DNA from: Clostridia bacterium
GTDB taxonomy: Bacteria; Bacillota_A; Clostridia; Oscillospirales; UBA929
Direction: 5' to 3'
DNA length: 22,453 nt
Assembly (NCBI GenBank): GCA_026001245.1
Contig: BNZR01000020.1
Span: 1 to 22,453 of the forward strand
Shown: one piece after another, positions 1 to 9,333 of the stretch
Layout: the number at the start of each line of letters is the position of its first letter
Position numbering within the stretch: position 1 is the first letter of the stretch
Program-made: the position numbers and the translations under genes
Notes under the pieces: generated by a model
Databases searched by the model: none
What the model was told of the DNA's origin: nothing
Seen by the model: only the letters and a program-made list of their open reading frames with translations

Positions 1-2
1 CC

Positions 3-1562
<1,560 letters not shown>

Positions 1563-1569
1563 AAAACAA

Positions 1570-1595
1570 GGAGCGGCAAGAAAACTTGTCGCTCC
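1570..1595. terminator. Bidirectional rho-independent terminator between GH53 gene and galM
   Basis: An 11-bp stem (GGAGCGGCAAG pairing with CTTGTCGCTCC, one G-U pair) with an AAAA loop sits between the two convergent stop codons. A T-rich tail follows on the plus strand (GTTTATT) and an A-run precedes it (1561-1566), which gives a U-run on the minus strand, so it can serve both genes. Confidence 0.85.
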
Positions 1596-1605
1596 GTTTA
1601 TTCAA

Positions 1606-2586
1606 CTACGCCGAAAACCTGTACTCGGTTTTTTGGATTTGCGTCTGACCCGGTAGCAGGATGTGCTTGGCGAAGGCGGGTTGGTTGATAAAGTCCGGCG
1701 GGTACTGGGTTTCCAGGCAGAAACCGCTGAAGCGGTCGTACTTCGCGCCGTTTTTGCCGTCATGCGGGGTAAGGCAACAGCCGGAGTAGAACTGTATGGA
1801 CGGGCAGTCGGTGTAGACCTCCATGGCGATTCCCGTCTTGTCGCCCACGGCGCGGGCGGCGAACTCGCCGTTTAGGATGTAGCAGTGGTCATAGCCGTTG
1901 CCGTGCTTTAGCTGCTGGCATTCGCCGAAGATACGTTCGCCGATTTTATGCGGGGTTTTGAAGTCAAACGGGCTGTCCTTGACGTTGCGCACCTCGCCCG
2001 TCACGCCCACAAGCTTGTTGATTGGCAGGTAGAAGTCGCTGTCCAGCTGTATGCTATGCTCCAGCGTCTCGCCGCTGTCGTGGCCGTTTAGATTGAAGTA
2101 GGTGTGGTTGGTTAGGTTGACGATTGTCGGCGCGTCTGTGGTTGCGGTGTAGGTCAGGCCCAGGGTGTTTTGGTCGTTCCAGGTGTAGGTGACGGAAACG
2201 TCCACCGCGCCGGGAAAGCCTTGGTCGCCGTCCGGGCTGTGCAGTGTGAACGTAACTTCACTGTCGGACACATTCTTGGCCGTCCACAGCAGGTGACTAA
2301 AGCCAATATCGCCGCCGTGCAGGATTAGCGGGGGAGTGTTGGCTACCAGCTTGTAGGTCTTGCCGCCCAGCTTAAACGCCGCGCCGCTGATTCGGTTGGC
2401 CACGCGCCCGCAGCTCGCGCCGAAATAGCAGTCGTTTAGCTTGACGGCCTCGGGCGTGCCGTGACCTAAGGCAACGTCTACCAGCTTGCCGTTTTTGTCC
2501 GGCACGTTGATTGCAAGAATTGTCGCGCCCCAGTCTGTCAGCGTGACGTTTGCGCCGCTTTTGTTTTTAAGTGTGTACTGCGTCAT
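1606..2586 (-). CDS. galM: Aldose 1-epimerase (galactose mutarotase)
   Basis: Interconverts alpha and beta anomers of galactose/glucose, feeding galactokinase in the Leloir pathway; cytoplasmic. The 326-residue protein has the usual family length. Family motifs are visible in order: RVANRISG (about 61-68), LHGGDIGF (about 89), NLTNHTYFNL with the catalytic acid His161, GYDHCYIL (about 231) and GFCLETQYPPDFIN with the catalytic base Glu292. The start ATG is preceded by an AAGGGG ribosome site about 8 nt away and by a strong sigma-A-type promoter at 2621-2649. It is a single-gene unit on the minus strand, convergent with the galactanase gene; the pairing suggests a role in handling sugars released from galactan, although no transporter or galK is inside the window. 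Confidence 0.95.
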   Translation of the reverse strand: MTQYTLKNKSGANVTLTDWGATILAINVPDKNGKLVDVALGHGTPEAVKLNDCYFGASCGRVANRISGAAFKLGGKTYKLVANTPPLILHGGDIGFSHLLWTAKNVSDSEVTFTLHSPDGDQGFPGAVDVSVTYTWNDQNTLGLTYTATTDAPTIVNLTNHTYFNLNGHDSGETLEHSIQLDSDFYLPINKLVGVTGEVRNVKDSPFDFKTPHKIGERIFGECQQLKHGNGYDHCYILNGEFAARAVGDKTGIAMEVYTDCPSIQFYSGCCLTPHDGKNGAKYDRFSGFCLETQYPPDFINQPAFAKHILLPGQTQIQKTEYRFSA

Positions 2587-2620
2587 TTTTACAGCCCCTT
2601 TTCCATATTCTCATGGAGCT

Positions 2621-2649
2621 ATTATAACACATTTGAACGTGAGGTACAA
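2621..2649 (-). promoter_or_regulatory. Sigma-A-type promoter of galM
   Basis: On the minus strand TTGTAC (2644-2649) and a perfect TATAAT (2621-2626) are separated by 17 bp. Transcription would start about 2614, giving a short leader before the galM start at 2586. The -35 box lies inside the leader of the divergent tgt gene. Confidence 0.7.
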
Positions 2650-2652
2650 GAC

Positions 2653-3762
2653 ATGTTTACGCTTTTATCCAAAGAAAATAAGGCGCGGCGGGGCGTTATC
2701 CACACACCTCGCGGCGATGTGCAGACCCCCGCGTTTATGAATGTCGCCACGCAGGCGGCCATCAAGGGCGCGTTGAGCGGCGCGGATTTGCAGACGGTGG
2801 GCTGTCAAATCGCGCTGTGCAACACCTATCATCTGCACCTGCGGCCGGGGGACGAGCTGGTGCGCGATATGGGCGGGTTGCACAACTTTATGCGCTGGGA
2901 TCGCCCGATTTTGACGGATTCCGGGGGATTTCAGGTATTTTCACTGTCCGGACTGCGCAAAATCACGGAGGAGGGCGTTACGTTCGCCTCGCACATAGAC
3001 GGGCGACGGATTTTCATGCGCCCGGAGGATAGTATAAAAATTCAGGCCAATCTAGGCACGAATATCGCCATGGCCTTTGACGAGTGCGTGGCCAATCCCT
3101 CAACGCGAGAGTACGTCAGCGCGTCGGCGGATCGCACAACGAGATGGCTTAAGCGTTGCAAGGCCGAGCATGCGCGTATTTCCGGGGGAATGCGGCTGTG
3201 GGGAATCAATCAAGGGGGCGTGTTCGCGGATATTCGCCGTCGCAACATGATTGAAATCGCGGAGCTGGACTTGGACGGCTACGCCATAGGCGGCCTGGCG
3301 GTGGGGGAGAGCGCTTCGGAGATGTACGAGATTATCGAGGTTGTTGAGGAACACATGCCGACAGATAAGTCGCGCTATTTGATGGGCGTGGGTACGCCTA
3401 GCAACATTTTGGAGTCGGTTCGGCGCGGCGTGGACATCTTTGACTGCGTTATGCCGGCGCGAAACGCCCGCCACGGGCATCTGTTTACCTCGAACGGGCG
3501 CATGAATATGTTAAACGAGAAGTACAGCCGCGACGGGGACGCGATTGACAAAAACTGCGGCTGTCCGCTGTGCAAAAGCTACAGCCGTGCGTATTTGCGG
3601 CATTTGTTCAAGGCGGGCGAGATGTTGGCCATGCGGCTGGCCGTGGCGCACAATCTGTGGTTTTACAACCATTTGATGGAGGATATTCGCACCGCCATCA
3701 GCGAAAACAGGTTTGAAGCGTTCTATCGCGAGCATATTGAGGTTTTCGACAGAAGAGTGTAG
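2653..3762 (+). CDS. tgt: Queuine/preQ1 tRNA-guanine transglycosylase
   Basis: Exchanges guanine 34 of GUN-anticodon tRNAs for preQ1, the first tRNA-level step of queuosine synthesis. The 369-residue protein fits the family. Residue numbering coincides with the well-studied E. coli enzyme: Asp89 in LTDSGGFQVFS (general acid/base), Asp264 in GVDIFDCVMPARNARHG (nucleophile), and a zinc site formed by Cys302, Cys304, Cys307 (CGCPLC) and His333. The GGLAVGE and MGVGTP motifs are also present. The ATG at 2653 follows a GTGAGG ribosome site 8 nt upstream. The usual partners queA and ruvB are not adjacent here; murD follows after 48 bp. Confidence 0.97.
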   Translation: MFTLLSKENKARRGVIHTPRGDVQTPAFMNVATQAAIKGALSGADLQTVGCQIALCNTYHLHLRPGDELVRDMGGLHNFMRWDRPILTDSGGFQVFSLSGLRKITEEGVTFASHIDGRRIFMRPEDSIKIQANLGTNIAMAFDECVANPSTREYVSASADRTTRWLKRCKAEHARISGGMRLWGINQGGVFADIRRRNMIEIAELDLDGYAIGGLAVGESASEMYEIIEVVEEHMPTDKSRYLMGVGTPSNILESVRRGVDIFDCVMPARNARHGHLFTSNGRMNMLNEKYSRDGDAIDKNCGCPLCKSYSRAYLRHLFKAGEMLAMRLAVAHNLWFYNHLMEDIRTAISENRFEAFYREHIEVFDRRV

Positions 3763-3779
3763 ATTTTTAGCTTCACTTG

Positions 3780-3788
3780 TGGTATACT
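3780..3788 (+). promoter_or_regulatory. Possible extended -10 promoter before murD
   Basis: TGGTATACT (TGN plus a near-consensus -10 hexamer) lies in the 48-bp gap between tgt and murD, about 22 nt before the murD start. No good -35 hexamer is seen at 17 bp, as is common for extended -10 promoters. It could start the murD-M42 operon. Confidence 0.35.
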
Positions 3789-3810
3789 TATGTAACGTGA
3801 GGTGATGGTA

Positions 3811-5085
3811 ATGAGTATTTGCGATTTGAACGGCAAGCGCGTCGCGGTTTTGGGCGTTGGGATTAGCAACAGGCCGCTGGTGAAGCTGCTGATGTCGGCG
3901 GGCGCGGAGCTGTCGCTGTTCGACCGTAAAGCCGAAGCCCTTTACACCTATGACTGCCAAAAATTTTCGGGGGATAATTACCTTGACAGCCTGCCTAATA
4001 TCGGCGCGGAGTTTATCTTTCGGTCGCCCGGCGTGAAACCGTTTGAGCCGAAAATCGATACGGCTGTAAGCGCGGGGGCAACGCTAACCTCCGAGATGGA
4101 AGTGTTTTTTGACATGTGTCCCTGCCCGATTTATGCGGTTACGGGCAGTGACGGCAAGACTACCACAACTTCGATACTGGCGTTGTTGCTGGAGGGCGCG
4201 GGGCTGAAAGTTTTCAAGGGCGGCAACATCGGCACGCCGCTTTTGGATAAATTCGGCGAGATGAAGCCCGGCGACGCGGTGGTGGTGGAGCTATCGTCCT
4301 TTCAGCTGATGACCATGAAAAAATCGCCGCGGACGGCGGTTATCACAAATCTGTCGCCCAATCATTTGGACTGGCACCGAAGTCTAGAGGAATACATAGA
4401 CGCGAAGGTCAATATTGCGCGGTTTCAGAGGGAAAACGCCCGGCTTATCATGAATTTTGACAACGATTTGTCCCGAAAAACCGCCGAAAACTACGGTCTT
4501 AACCCCGAATGGTTCACAAAATCGAGATTGACGCTAAATCCTGCCGACATAAAAATCCGGGGCGAGCATAACCTTGAAAATTTCCTCGCGGCGGTCGCGG
4601 CGGCGGGGGATTTGGTCACGCCGGAGATTGTCCGCAGTGTGGCGCGGGGCTTTAATGGCGTGCCGCACCGCATGGAGCTTGTGGCGGAAATCGGCGGCGC
4701 GGCGTATTACAACGACTCTATCGCCACCAGCCCCACGCGGACGATTGCGGGCTTGAAAACCTTTGAGCGCAAGGTTTTGCTGATCGCGGGGGGGAAGCCG
4801 AAAATGCCGTTTGACGAGCTTGCGGCGGTGGTAGGGGACTACGCGAAAGTGGTGTTGGCGTTCGGCGCGTCACAGGACGAGATTGCGCGGGCGTTTGCGG
4901 GCAAGGTTGACGTAATTTCTTGCGGCACAGTGGAAAACGCGGCGTGTAAAGCCCGAGACCTTGCCACGCGTGGCGACGCGATTGTGTTAAGCCCGGCATG
5001 CACGTCTTTTGACCAATTCCGCAACTTTGAGGAGCGGGGAGACCTATTCAAGAAAACCGTAAAGGAGTTTGAAAATGTGGGATAA
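3811..5085 (+). CDS. murD: UDP-N-acetylmuramoyl-L-alanine:D-glutamate ligase
   Basis: Cytoplasmic Mur ligase adding D-Glu to UDP-MurNAc-L-Ala in peptidoglycan synthesis. The 424-residue product shows the N-terminal Rossmann domain (AVLGVGISN), the ATP-binding loop GSDGKTTTT (112-120), GGNIGTP, the central VELSSFQL and LSPNHLDWH motifs, and the C-terminal domain with FNGVPHRME, YYNDSIATSP and LSPACTSFDQF. The frame is open from a GTG at 3802, but the ATG at 3811 is preferred: a GAGGTG ribosome site ends 6 nt before it. murD is normally in the dcw cluster; here it stands alone, between tgt and peptidase genes, with its end overlapping the next gene by 11 nt. Confidence 0.96.
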   Translation: MSICDLNGKRVAVLGVGISNRPLVKLLMSAGAELSLFDRKAEALYTYDCQKFSGDNYLDSLPNIGAEFIFRSPGVKPFEPKIDTAVSAGATLTSEMEVFFDMCPCPIYAVTGSDGKTTTTSILALLLEGAGLKVFKGGNIGTPLLDKFGEMKPGDAVVVELSSFQLMTMKKSPRTAVITNLSPNHLDWHRSLEEYIDAKVNIARFQRENARLIMNFDNDLSRKTAENYGLNPEWFTKSRLTLNPADIKIRGEHNLENFLAAVAAAGDLVTPEIVRSVARGFNGVPHRMELVAEIGGAAYYNDSIATSPTRTIAGLKTFERKVLLIAGGKPKMPFDELAAVVGDYAKVVLAFGASQDEIARAFAGKVDVISCGTVENAACKARDLATRGDAIVLSPACTSFDQFRNFEERGDLFKKTVKEFENVG

Positions 5086-6106
5086 CCTAGCGAAAATCTG
5101 CGATATTGCCGCGCCTTCCGGTTACGAAACGGCGGTTTCTTCGGTCGCCGCCGATTTGATGAAACCGCTTGTTAACGAGATAAAAACGGACGCTTTGGGG
5201 AATATCTTCGGGTATTTGCCGAGTGCGGACACGAACGCGCCGACAATCGTGCTGGACGCGCATTTGGACGAGGTTGGCGTTATGATAGCGGGGTACCGCG
5301 AGGGCTTCGCGGTGTTGCAAAATATCGGCGGGCTTGACCCGCGAATCCTGCCGGCGCACGGTATACGGTTGCTAAACGGCCTGCGCGGGGTGGTCGCGGC
5401 AATGCCGCCGCATGTTGTTAGCGCGGCGGAGGCCGACAAAGCCGCGCCGCTTGCGGATTTGCTGTTGGATTTGGGGCTTGGCAAGGCTGACGCGGAGCGG
5501 CTGGCGCCCGTGGGGACTATGGGGGTTTTTGACTCGGCGCTTGTCTATCGCGGCGAGTCGGCCATGGGCAAGACGCTGGACGACCGCGCCGGGTTTTTGG
5601 TTATACTCCGCGCCTTGGAACTGTTGCGGGACAAGCCTTTGCCGCTGAATGTAATCGTCTGCGGGGCGGTTATGGAGGAGGTCGGCGGGGACGGGGCGAC
5701 CGTCGCGGCCTATGGTCTCGCGCCGGATTTTGCTATCGCGGTGGACGTGACGCATGCGGCAACGCCGGATTCAGCGTCCCACAACACCGTTAAGGCGGGC
5801 AAGGGGCCAAGCGTAATAGTCGGGCCGATTTGCGACACTTTTATGAGCAAAACACTGATAAAATTGGCCAAAGAGCGTAAGATTCCGTATCAAATCGAGG
5901 TTGAGGGCAGGCTCACCAGCACGGACGCGGACGACTATCAGAAGTCGCGTTGCGGCGTTCCCACCGCGTCAATCGGCGTGCCGCTGAAATACATGCACAG
6001 CCCCAACGAAGTCTTGCGGCGCGACGATTTTGAGAACTCGGCGCGGTTGCTGGCGGCGTTTCTGGAAAACTTCAAGCCTGACTGTAAAGGTGGTGACCTT
6101 GCGTGA
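5075..6106 (+). CDS. M42 family metallo-aminopeptidase, paralogue 1
   Basis: Cytoplasmic di-metal aminopeptidase of the tetrahedral (TET)/glutamyl-aminopeptidase/endoglucanase-like M42 family, acting on short peptides. The 343-residue sequence has metal and catalytic motifs in order: LDAHLDEVG (His63, Asp65), KTLDDRAGF (bridging Asp), MEEVGGDGA (catalytic Glu plus metal Glu), AVDVTH (metal Asp) and YMHSP (metal His). All are intact, so activity is expected. The ATG at 5075 has an AAAGGAG site 7 nt upstream and overlaps murD by 11 nt. First of three tandem paralogues; divergent enough from the other two to suggest different substrate preference. Confidence 0.9.
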   Translation: MWDNLAKICDIAAPSGYETAVSSVAADLMKPLVNEIKTDALGNIFGYLPSADTNAPTIVLDAHLDEVGVMIAGYREGFAVLQNIGGLDPRILPAHGIRLLNGLRGVVAAMPPHVVSAAEADKAAPLADLLLDLGLGKADAERLAPVGTMGVFDSALVYRGESAMGKTLDDRAGFLVILRALELLRDKPLPLNVIVCGAVMEEVGGDGATVAAYGLAPDFAIAVDVTHAATPDSASHNTVKAGKGPSVIVGPICDTFMSKTLIKLAKERKIPYQIEVEGRLTSTDADDYQKSRCGVPTASIGVPLKYMHSPNEVLRRDDFENSARLLAAFLENFKPDCKGGDLA

Positions 6107-7104
6107 TTGAGACAATCAAACAGTTGTGTAAGCTTCCCGGTGTAACGGGCCATGAGGACGCGGTGCGGGATTTTATCGCGGAACGCGCAAAGCCTTATGC
6201 CGACGAGCTTTTTACGGACAAGCTGGGCAATTTGATCGCATTTAGACGCGGCGAGACCGACGAGGCGATTATGCTGGCCGCCCATATGGACGAGGTTGGG
6301 TTGCTGGTGCGCGAGATAACCGACGAGGGTTACCTACGTTTCGTGTGCGCGGGCGGTATCGACAGGCGGGTGCTTTTCGGACAGCGCGTGTATGTCGGAG
6401 CGGCAAAAATTCCCGGAGTTGTGGGGTTAAAGGCCAAGCACCTAAGCGACGAGGATGAGAGGAAGAAGTTGCCGAAAATACACGAAATGTATGTTGACGC
6501 AGGCTTCGCGTCCCGCGAGGAGGCCGAAAAATCGGTGGAGCTTGGGGAGTTTATCGCGTTTGACGACGAGCAGTTTGAGATGGGGGAGTTGTTTCTCGCA
6601 AAAGCCCTGGATGACCGCGTGGGGTGCGGGGTTTTGCTGGAGCTTTTGAAGACGCGGCACAAACAAAGCGTGTATTTTGTGTTCACGGTGCAGGAGGAAA
6701 TCGGGACGCGGGGTGCGTTTGCCGCCGCCTTTCGTCTAAAGCCGCAAAAGGCCATCATAGTCGAGGGGACGACAGCCGCCGATTCGCCCGCCATGAAGCC
6801 GTACAAGCAGGTCTGCAAACCCGGCGGGGGACTGGTTTTGCCGTTCATGGACGGCGGGGCGATATACGACCAAAAGCTGTTTTCAGAGCTGCGCGGCACG
6901 GCTGAAAAGCTGGGGCTGAAATGGCAAACCAAGGAGTGGATTTCGGGCGGCACGGACGCTTCTGCGATCCAGCGCACACGCGGGGGGTGCCGGGTTGCGG
7001 GGGTCTCGTTGGCTGTTCGATATATCCATTCGCCCGCGAGTGCGGCCAAGCTGTCAGAAATCAATGATATGCAACAATTATTGCGAGAATATCTTAATAA
7101 TTAG
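6103..7104 (+). CDS. M42 family metallo-aminopeptidase, paralogue 2
   Basis: Second M42 aminopeptidase, 333 residues. The motifs are LAAHMDEVG, KALDDRVGC, VQEEIGTRG and YIHSP. At the position where paralogues 1 and 3 have Asp (AVDV/AVDI) this one has Glu (IIVEGTTAAD); this is a conservative change at a metal ligand and is, from memory, also found in other M42 members. The GTG start overlaps the stop of paralogue 1 by four bases (GTGA) and is preceded by an AAAGGTGG ribosome site, so translation is probably coupled. Likely hexamer-to-dodecamer cytoplasmic peptidase, as in the family. Confidence 0.9.
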   Translation: MIETIKQLCKLPGVTGHEDAVRDFIAERAKPYADELFTDKLGNLIAFRRGETDEAIMLAAHMDEVGLLVREITDEGYLRFVCAGGIDRRVLFGQRVYVGAAKIPGVVGLKAKHLSDEDERKKLPKIHEMYVDAGFASREEAEKSVELGEFIAFDDEQFEMGELFLAKALDDRVGCGVLLELLKTRHKQSVYFVFTVQEEIGTRGAFAAAFRLKPQKAIIVEGTTAADSPAMKPYKQVCKPGGGLVLPFMDGGAIYDQKLFSELRGTAEKLGLKWQTKEWISGGTDASAIQRTRGGCRVAGVSLAVRYIHSPASAAKLSEINDMQQLLREYLNN

Positions 7105-7114
7105 GGAGGTCACT

Positions 7115-8107
7115 ATGTTTGACACTTTTAAGACGCAAAAAGAGCTGGCTAAAATCTTCGCGCCAAGCGGGCGCGAGAGCGAGCTGATTCATCACATCGC
7201 GGACCTGGCGCGTCCCTTTGCGGACGAGCTGCGCATTGACGCGCTGGGGAATCTAATCGTGCTGAAAAAGGGGAGTTCGGGCAAAAAGCTTATGCTTTCG
7301 GCGCATGCCGATTCTATCGGATTAGTTGTGACTTTTATTGACGAGAAGGGTTTTTTGCGGTTTTGCCCCGTTGGAGGTTTGCAAATCGACGCCGTTTTGA
7401 ATAACAGCGTGCGCTTTTCAAACGGCACGATTGGTGTCGTTTCCACGGACGGCAAGGTCAAAACCGCCGACCGAAAGCTTAGCGATCTGTTCATAGACAT
7501 CGGCGCAAAAGACGAAAAATCGGCACGCAAGCTTGTCAATGTTGGTGACTTTGCGGTATATCATGCCGAAACGCGTCTGATTGGCACGAATATCGTCTCG
7601 CCGTACCTTGACGACCGTATCGGTTGCGTGGTGCTGTTGCAGGTGCTGTCGATGCTGCAAAATCCGCAACGCAACGTGTATTTTGTGTTTTCGGCGCAGG
7701 AAGAAGTGGGCTGTCGCGGGGCGCGAACCGCCGCCTATGACATCAAGCCCGACGCGGCCTTAGCCGTAGACATCTGCTATGCCGGGGACGCGCCGGAAGC
7801 ATCGCCGTTCGGCGCGGCCAAGCTAGGTGGGGGAGCGGCGATAAAGTACCGCGACAACTCGCTTATCGGCCACCCGGAGCTTATAAAATGGCTGGAAACG
7901 CTGGCCAAAAAGGGGAAAATCACCGTCCAGCGGGACGTTATGTCCTTCGGCGGGACGGACGCGGGTGCTATCGCCATAACAAGGGCGGGCGTGCCCTCGT
8001 GCGCGGTCAGTGTGCCGACGCGCTACGCCCACACACCCATTGAAACCGCCGCGCTTGCGGACGTTGAGGCCTGTTCGTTGCTGTTGGCGGCGGCCTGCAA
8101 CTCATGA
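7115..8107 (+). CDS. M42 family metallo-aminopeptidase, paralogue 3
   Basis: Third M42 aminopeptidase, 330 residues. Motifs are LSAHADSIG (His and Asp kept; the usual following Glu is Ser), YLDDRIGC, AQEEVGCRG, AVDICYAGD and YAHTP (Thr in place of the usual Ser). The frame is open from about 6995, but the ATG at 7115 is chosen because a strong AGGGAGGT site ends four nt before it and because the upstream stretch overlaps paralogue 2. It starts 11 nt after paralogue 2 and overlaps the next gene by four bases (ATGA). Confidence 0.9.
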   Translation: MFDTFKTQKELAKIFAPSGRESELIHHIADLARPFADELRIDALGNLIVLKKGSSGKKLMLSAHADSIGLVVTFIDEKGFLRFCPVGGLQIDAVLNNSVRFSNGTIGVVSTDGKVKTADRKLSDLFIDIGAKDEKSARKLVNVGDFAVYHAETRLIGTNIVSPYLDDRIGCVVLLQVLSMLQNPQRNVYFVFSAQEEVGCRGARTAAYDIKPDAALAVDICYAGDAPEASPFGAAKLGGGAAIKYRDNSLIGHPELIKWLETLAKKGKITVQRDVMSFGGTDAGAIAITRAGVPSCAVSVPTRYAHTPIETAALADVEACSLLLAAACNS

Positions 8108-8556
8108 AGAGCCGGTCGATTTGGCGTTTCGCCCTGATTGTGGCGTACAACGTGTTCGTGCCGTCGTTTATCGCGGTGGTGGTGTTTATTTCGCTGGCCG
8201 GGAATGACATGGTCGGGTGGATTCCGCCCGCCTTGGGGCTGTTTTACATGCTGACCGCGATTAATGTCTACAGCGCGGCTTGGCGCAACGGCGAGCGCGA
8301 CCGCAACCTTGTCAAGTTCGGGCATTTGACATTTCAGCCCCTACGCGGACTGTGGGCGGGGTTGTTGGGCGAGTCGCCGATTGTTATCGCGCTGATTTTT
8401 TGGCTGGCTAAGGGCGGCGCGTGGTACATCTATTTCACGGCGGCGATTGTTATGCCGATACTGTCGCTGGTGGGCTACCTGTGCGGACATCGGCTGTTTC
8501 GGATTATTGACAAGGTTCTCTATCGCGGAAAGCCGCGCCGAGGGCGTAAACGTTAA
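8104..8556 (+). CDS. Small integral membrane protein of unknown function
   Basis: A 150-residue protein I do not recognise. Hydrophobic stretches at about residues 6-30, 37-57, 82-97 and 99-125 predict four membrane helices; the C-terminus is very basic (RGKPRRGRKR), so it is likely cytoplasmic by the positive-inside rule. The start ATG overlaps the stop of the third M42 gene (ATGA), which indicates translational coupling with the peptidase operon. No catalytic motif is visible. Low-complexity Gly/Arg at the end is the only unusual composition. Confidence 0.75.
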   Translation: MKSRSIWRFALIVAYNVFVPSFIAVVVFISLAGNDMVGWIPPALGLFYMLTAINVYSAAWRNGERDRNLVKFGHLTFQPLRGLWAGLLGESPIVIALIFWLAKGGAWYIYFTAAIVMPILSLVGYLCGHRLFRIIDKVLYRGKPRRGRKR

Positions 8557-8589
8557 AAGCTTCGCATAGTAATAGGCGAGGTGGTTGTT

Positions 8590-9333
8590 TTGAAAAAGAC
8601 GTTTGTCCAGTGCGCGTTGCCGTACATATTGGTGTTGCTTGGGTTGGTTTTGGTGTTGACAATATTTTTCACGTCGCGAAGCGATTCGATTGTGGGCTTT
8701 TCGACTACGCAAAGTCTTGGCCATGTGGTGGTTATCGACGCGGGGCATGGCGGGCTGGACGGCGGCGCGGTCTCGATTTCCGGTATGTTGGAGAGCGGCA
8801 TAAATCTTGAAATCGCAAAGAAAACCGACGCGCTTATGCGCTTTTTGGGCTACAATACAGTCATGCTGCGGGACACGGACTCGTCGCTTCACGACCCCTC
8901 GGCGGCGACTATCGCGGCGAAGAAGCGTAGTGATTTGAACAACCGCGTGAAGCTGGTTGGCGCGATTCCGAACGCGGTGCTTATCAGTATCCATCAGAAT
9001 TTTTTCCAGCAGAGCCAATACCATGGGGCGCAGATTTTTTGGAATAACGTCGGCGCGGCGCAAGGCTTTGCCGAGGTGGCGCAGGAGAAATTTTTGACAC
9101 TGGACCCCGACAATCGGCGGGCGGCGAAGCCCGTGGGCAACGTGTTTTTGATGACGCATGTAAAATGCCCCGCGATACTGGCCGAATGCGGCTTTTTATC
9201 CAACGCGGGGGACGAGAAAAACCTGACAGACGCAAGCTATCAGATAAAGGTGGCCGCGGTGCTTACCGCGTCCTTCGTACAATGGGAGATGACGGATAGT
9301 GGCAAAGCCCAGAACCCTGTTCTTCTGCGCTGA
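8590..9333 (+). CDS. cwlD: N-acetylmuramoyl-L-alanine amidase, CwlD-like
   Basis: Zinc amidase (Amidase_3 fold). In Bacillus CwlD removes the stem peptide during muramic-delta-lactam formation in spore cortex, which is needed for germination. An N-terminal anchor helix (residues about 8-27) is followed by the domain with VVIDAGHGGLDGG (His53), GMLESGINLEIAKK (Glu68), SIHQNFF (metal His) and AILAECGFLSN (catalytic Glu). The 247-residue length with one domain and no SH3 or SPOR module matches CwlD rather than larger autolysins. The frame is open from GTG 8581, but a GAGGTGG site at 8578-8584 points to TTG 8590 (MKKTF). The end overlaps radA by 35 nt. Another vegetative Amidase_3 role cannot be excluded. 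Confidence 0.82.
   Translation: MKKTFVQCALPYILVLLGLVLVLTIFFTSRSDSIVGFSTTQSLGHVVVIDAGHGGLDGGAVSISGMLESGINLEIAKKTDALMRFLGYNTVMLRDTDSSLHDPSAATIAAKKRSDLNNRVKLVGAIPNAVLISIHQNFFQQSQYHGAQIFWNNVGAAQGFAEVAQEKFLTLDPDNRRAAKPVGNVFLMTHVKCPAILAECGFLSNAGDEKNLTDASYQIKVAAVLTASFVQWEMTDSGKAQNPVLLR

Noticed and set aside
6330..7064. 244-codon minus-strand frame across the second M42 gene
   Set aside because: Antisense to a gene with complete M42 motifs; composition typical of a shadow frame.
6995..7114. N-terminal extension of the third M42 peptidase
   Set aside because: The extra 40 codons overlap the second paralogue, have no ribosome site, and are unlike the family N-terminus; the start at 7115 has a strong site.
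8565..8571. CATAGTA, a near match to the sigma-G -10 box, before cwlD
   Set aside because: No -35 match at 17-18 bp and the start would fall on the ribosome site. Too weak to annotate.
8341..9159. 272-codon open frame on the minus strand across the membrane protein and cwlD
   Set aside because: Composition is Arg/Gln/His-rich with no domain, and it is antisense to cwlD, which has all its catalytic motifs. It is a GC-driven shadow frame.
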